From: Eutreptiella sp. 'Long Island Sound 2002'
Lineage: Eukaryota; Euglenozoa; Euglenophyceae; Eutreptiales; Eutreptiaceae
Direction of reading: 5' to 3'
Assembly (NCBI GenBank): GCA_964036045.1
Contig: OZ038379.1
Span: 109,074,025 to 109,138,024 of the forward strand
Length of the DNA stretch: 64,000 nt
The notes under the pieces are model-generated. The model was not told the DNA's origin, searched no databases, and saw nothing but the letters and a program-made list of their open reading frames with translations. The translations under genes and the position numbers were made by a program. Positions 62,461 through 64,000 of the stretch are shown piece after piece (position 1 is the stretch's first letter; each line of letters begins with the position of its first letter).

Positions 62461-64000
62461 GAGGCAGGTCTCAGGGGCTGGGGCAGGTGCCGGGTTTTGT
62501 GACTTCTTTGTTCCCCCTCTCCCGCCCCGCGTTCTCTCCACTGTGTGCGGCGGATCGTTCAGTCCGGGGGTCCCGTACCCTCGCCCGCTGGTACGCCATT
62601 CCATGTGGTCTGTGCGTTCCGCGGGCTCGGTCCGGTTGCCCTTCTGGTATTCCCCGCGTGTACTTTGTGTGTGCGTGCGCTTGCGCTCTCACGGCGTCCG
62701 CGCCCTTCCTCCCTCCCCAGGTCGGTGTGGCGCGCGCATCTCGCGTGGTTCCGGTGCAGGGCGCGGGTAGGGCCGTTCCACGCGGTCCGTACCGCTGCGC
62801 GTGTCCTGCCTCGGTCCCGTGCGCTGTCTGGCTTGCTTGGGGGGGGAGCCCTCCTGGTCCCGTTCCCCTGTTGCCTGGCATGGGGTTGTTTGCCCCCTTA
62901 TCGGCGGGCCCGCGCGTCCGGGGCGCTCCGGCGCCGGGGGGGGCCGGGGGGGGGGGGGGGGGCTGTGTGCCATCCTCCCCAGAGGCCCGGCCGGGGGGCC
63001 CCGAGGGGCGGGGGGTTGCTCTACCTCGGTCCCTCCCTCTGCCTTCCCTGGGCGGGTACCAAAGCGGCCGTTATTGGCGTCGCTCAGTTCATGGAGGGCG
63101 TGGCCTCCATACTGCTCCAATTCGTGTGCGCGTGTTGATGCCTGGGGCGGTCCGTGTTGCGCCCTTGTGTGCTAGCGCGGGTCCGCCTGCCTGTCGCCGT
63201 CTCTGTGGGAGCAGGCGGCTGGGGGCGTGGGGGCGCGTGGCGTACTTGCTTTCCGGCGTTCCCCCCCCGGGCGCCGCGGCCCTTTTGGACGGGGGGAGAC
63301 TTCCCCCTGTCCTTGAAGGGGGTAGAGGGTCGGCGCCTCTCTAGCCCGTCTCCGACATCCCGCGGGGCGGAGAACGGGGAGTGGGGGGGGCGGGAGGGGG
63401 GGTTGCGCCGTGGTTCCTCGCCACCCTTCACCGGGGGGGCTGGGCTGTGGCCCCCGGCCCTGGCCCCCCTCTCATGGCCGGCGGCGTGGCGCCGCGTATC
63501 CCTCCCTGCTGCTTGCTCTGCCGGGGCTGTGTGGCAGCCCCGGGCGCCAGGCGCGGTGTGGCTGGCCGCTGGTGGGTCTGGGGGGGGGGGGTCGGTGCGC
63601 CGCTCCTCCTCGGGGGCTCAGCTTTGGGGGCCCAGCGGGGCGGGGGGCGGGAAGGTTGCTCTGCTGCAGTCCGTCTCTCCGCCCTCCCGACGCGGGCACC
63701 AAGGCGGTTCGCTTCGTCATTGCCCCGCCCTCCACACTGCACTGTTTCACGTCCGCGTCCCGCCGTCCTGGTGTGGCCAACGGGGTGCCCCCCCGCGCCG
63801 GCCCGGGGCTGCCGGCCTGCTGCGGGCTCTGCGGGAATGGGCGGGCGGCAGACTGGAGGCACGCGGTGTACAGCAGCGCGTACCGCGACAGTGGCGCTGC
63901 TCCCTGGGTGTCGCGGCCCTCTCGGGGGGGGGTCTCCCCCCGGGCCCGGCGGGGGGGGCTGCGGGGCCGCCGTCCCCCTGGCCGGCCTCCGGCGGTCTGC
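62461..64000. other. Very GC-rich terminal region, no supported gene
   Basis: G and C tracts of 8-18 bases are frequent. Open frames up to 285 codons exist on both strands, but their products are Pro/Arg/Gly/Ala-rich and overlap each other, as expected from composition. Two blocks, about 63015-63125 and 63650-63770 (ttgctct...cctccctctgcc...cgggtaccaaagcgg versus ttgctct...tctccgccctcc...cgggcaccaaggcgg), look like diverged copies about 640 bp apart. Confidence 0.35.

Noticed and set aside
62487-63344. 285-codon frame in the GC-rich end
   Set aside because: Pro/Arg/Gly/Ala-rich product with equally long frames on the other strand; explained by composition.

Overview
This is a repeat-dominated piece of a eukaryotic nuclear genome. 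It holds two related Ty3-type LTR retrotransposons, a nearly complete DIRS-type tyrosine-recombinase retrotransposon, decayed fragments of at least two or three other retroelements, and several large satellite arrays. No prokaryotic gene organisation, rRNA gene or canonical tRNA gene was seen. High-GC coding, chromodomain Ty3 elements, a DIRS element, a membrane/histidine-kinase-like gene pair and a SET-domain gene fit a large-genome unicellular alga or similar protist. A prasinophyte-like green alga such as Cymbomonas is a guess that the sequence cannot prove.

Layout. Positions 1-3210 and 16433-18261 are the two halves of one older G/T-rich (plus strand) locus with minus-strand open segments. 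Element 1 (3211-16428) split it and left a 4-bp target duplication, tcac. Element 1 looks structurally complete: LTRs of about 2.36 kb, an initiator-tRNA-Met-type primer site, gag, a single in-frame UAG, pol (protease, an extra domain, RT, RNase H, integrase, chromodomain), a polypurine tract and the 3' LTR. Element 2 (18262-30575) is an older copy of the same family. It has two nonsense codons, two single-base deletions and a 3' LTR cut off where a TTGTG microsatellite (30576-31232) begins. A 47-bp hairpin-forming minisatellite with an 853-bp higher-order period follows (about 31640-33696), then AT-richer diverged repeats (34310-35720).

From 36218 to 39347 on the minus strand lies a broken multi-exon gene ending in a SET-like domain. 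Its first exon is duplicated head-to-head as a 118-bp inverted repeat beside an integrase relic (39563-40150). The DIRS element (40617-45569) has unequal inverted terminal repeats, an internal complementary region matching both outer ends, gag, a damaged RT-RNase H frame and an intact tyrosine recombinase. A tRNA-like segment with A- and B-box motifs sits in both terminal repeats.

From 45.6 to 52.8 kb there are small repeats, unassigned open segments and a gag-like relic with a CCHC knuckle. A 60-bp minisatellite spans about 52800-54780, a second decayed chromodomain-type pol lies at 57310-58438 (minus), and a putative membrane sensor/histidine-kinase-like gene lies at 59532-61544 (minus), next to a 165-bp tandem duplication. 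The last 1.5 kb is extremely GC-rich and has no gene I can support.

The most interesting signal is the gag/pol junction. Both Ty3 copies keep gag and pol in one frame, separated by one UAG and followed by two closely spaced hairpins, the first capped by a GNRA-type loop. This arrangement suggests stop-codon readthrough.
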